DNA of 64,000 nt from assembly GCA_040218415.1 (NCBI GenBank), contig JAVJRN010000079.1:186001-250000 (forward strand), written 5' to 3'. Shown piece after piece: positions 62,951-64,000 of the stretch. Below the pieces are notes generated by a model. That model did no database searches. It was not told where the DNA came from and saw only the letters and a list, made by a program, of their open reading frames with translations. The position numbers and the translations under genes were made by a program. Source of the DNA: JAVJRN01 sp040218415. Lineage in GTDB: Bacteria > Bacteroidota > Bacteroidia > Cytophagales > Cyclobacteriaceae. Positions within the stretch are counted from its first letter, which is position 1; the number at the start of each line of letters is the position of its first letter.

Positions 62951-64000
62951 TTATTCTAGTGAACGATAAATAGACTCTAGTTTTAAGAGTTCTGTCTGAT
63001 TATCAGGCATATCTATATTATCTATCACATTCTGCTTCTCGCGTGTTGTCAAATGCCAGCTGAGCGAAGCACGTTCCATCCGTTTACGTTCAAGCTCTTT
63101 TGCTTCGAGAATATAACTTTGATCTATATAGGAGTAGGTATTGTATTGCAATGAAACTAGATCAACCGGAATATTATATAATTCTTTTAATGCCTCAATT
63201 TGATCGTCGTTGTTAACGTCTTGAATATTAGCCAAGTTGTTATATACATTCGAAATGGGGTTGGTTAATCGGTCGGTAATCGAAGGTCTTGATGGCGCTT
63301 CAATTGGTGCGTTTTTACGAGAGTCGCGGATAATCAGAAACGTAATGCTCTCAGTATTCTCTTCAAACCACTCCCTAAAATACATTAGAAATCTTGCGGC
63401 ATCACTAATGCCATAATTATCAGCAATACCAGCATCCATAATTTCTATTTTTGGATTCGTTGGCAGACTGATGGTTGGGGTTATGTAGGGAAAAGATGCG
63501 GACATTCTTAGTGCTGTCAGAAAATCTAAATCACCAGCACCATGCTCTTGGAGTAATTGGGTGATTCCTATTCCTTTTATTTTAAATTCCTCTCCACTAT
63601 TCGCTGAGTTTGCTGAATTCATGTAAGAAACAGGTGTGCTAGATATATACAAGGTTCTGCCATCATTGGCAATGACAGGCGACATCAATAAAAGTGGAAT
63701 TTCAGCATTTCTTTCTAATGCCGTATAAGATGATATTTTGGTGTTAAAAATATAGTCTAGATTTTTGTTAAGATTGTTTTCAAAAACATATCCTCGATCC
63801 ATTTTATACGACTTCCCTTCGTAATCGAAGGTTCTGACAGGAAAAAAAGCGTCATTCACTAGCAGGCTAAAAATGATTGAGTTTAGGTTATCCTTGGAAA
63901 TATTGGCGAGCATTCGTTTCTCTTCCAAATCTAAATTTAACTTGTAGAGCTCTCGATAATAAGCCGCTCCTATCATACCTCCCGAAGCACCAGTAATCAT
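62951..64000 (-). CDS. Patatin-like phospholipase family protein, 5' partial
   Basis: Only the last 349 residues or so are in the window. The visible part begins I-T-G-A-S-G-G, the nucleophile elbow GxSxG, and continues to M-D-A-G-I-A-D-N, whose Asp completes the patatin Ser-Asp dyad. The family normally has 40-100 residues before the elbow, so the start lies outside. The C-terminal part is charged and helical with no membrane segment. The product probably hydrolyses acyl lipids. Confidence 0.82.
   Translation of the reverse strand: MITGASGGMIGAAYYRELYKLNLDLEEKRMLANISKDNLNSIIFSLLVNDAFFPVRTFDYEGKSYKMDRGYVFENNLNKNLDYIFNTKISSYTALERNAEIPLLLMSPVIANDGRTLYISSTPVSYMNSANSANSGEEFKIKGIGITQLLQEHGAGDLDFLTALRMSASFPYITPTISLPTNPKIEIMDAGIADNYGISDAARFLMYFREWFEENTESITFLIIRDSRKNAPIEAPSRPSITDRLTNPISNVYNNLANIQDVNNDDQIEALKELYNIPVDLVSLQYNTYSYIDQSYILEAKELERKRMERASLSWHLTTREKQNVIDNIDMPDNQTELLKLESIYRSLE

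Overview
The window looks like chromosomal DNA of a Bacteroidota member, most likely a marine Cytophagales-type bacterium. The DNA is AT-rich. It encodes a protein with the CHU_C (type B) sorting domain used by the type IX secretion system, a Bacteroidota-type arginine pathway built around an N-acylornithine carbamoyltransferase, a B-type succinate dehydrogenase and Na+-translocating NADH:quinone reductase. Several genes have -7 elements close to the Bacteroidota consensus TAnnTTTG and weak or no Shine-Dalgarno sequences. There is no rRNA, tRNA, CRISPR array, prophage or recognisable insertion sequence; this is mostly housekeeping and metabolic DNA with several less familiar genes.

Layout. 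1-5.8 kb: the end of a TM2-domain gene, then on the minus strand a tightly overlapping envelope operon (LolA-like protein, exported YidD-like protein, two paralogous repeat/membrane proteins), an ABC-F ATPase and a lipoprotein. 6-14 kb: an M61 peptidase (plus) and an AddB/AddA-like nuclease-helicase pair (minus). 14.1-23.4 kb: a small TonB_C-domain protein (plus) and a nine-gene arginine operon (minus) in the order GNAT-argG-argC-proC-argD-argF'-argB-argE-argH, preceded by a candidate promoter, two copies of a 12-bp palindrome and a structured leader. 23.6-28.3 kb: nqrABCDE, ending in a strong terminator with no nqrF. 28.4-31 kb: fabD, a 49-codon lipoprotein gene, cmk and ispH, joined by 1- to 4-base overlaps. 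31-34.3 kb: the type B sorted adhesin-like protein and a DCC-family protein.

34.8-38.3 kb: sdhCAB. 38.4-42.5 kb: a large membrane-anchored protein of unknown function and a divergent nucleotidyltransferase-fold protein. 42.5-48.7 kb: M3 peptidase, MscS channel, quinone oxidoreductase, a small MotA/TolQ-like protein and a membrane LytTR regulator. 48.8-57.4 kb: tyrA and an aminotransferase (minus), a candidate small RNA or attenuator, a cystathionine synthase/lyase, a collagen-repeat lipoprotein, a PIF1-like helicase, an OsmC protein and DAHP synthase. 57.5-64 kb: a DUF1080 protein, a BLUF photoreceptor, fused isobutyryl-CoA mutase (icmF) and the 3' part of a patatin-like phospholipase gene.

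Functionally, nqr and sdh feed electrons into the quinone pool, and the arginine operon holds every step from N-acylglutamate formation to arginine except carbamoyl phosphate supply. Residue 90 of the carbamoyltransferase is Ala, which predicts N-succinylated intermediates. The aminotransferase, tyrA and aroF genes belong to aromatic amino acid synthesis. Points most worth a second look are the arginine control region with its Cys-rich GNAT, the exported YidD-like operon, the orphan nucleotidyltransferase-like protein, the overlooked lipoprotein between fabD and cmk, and the candidate RNA near 50.95 kb.
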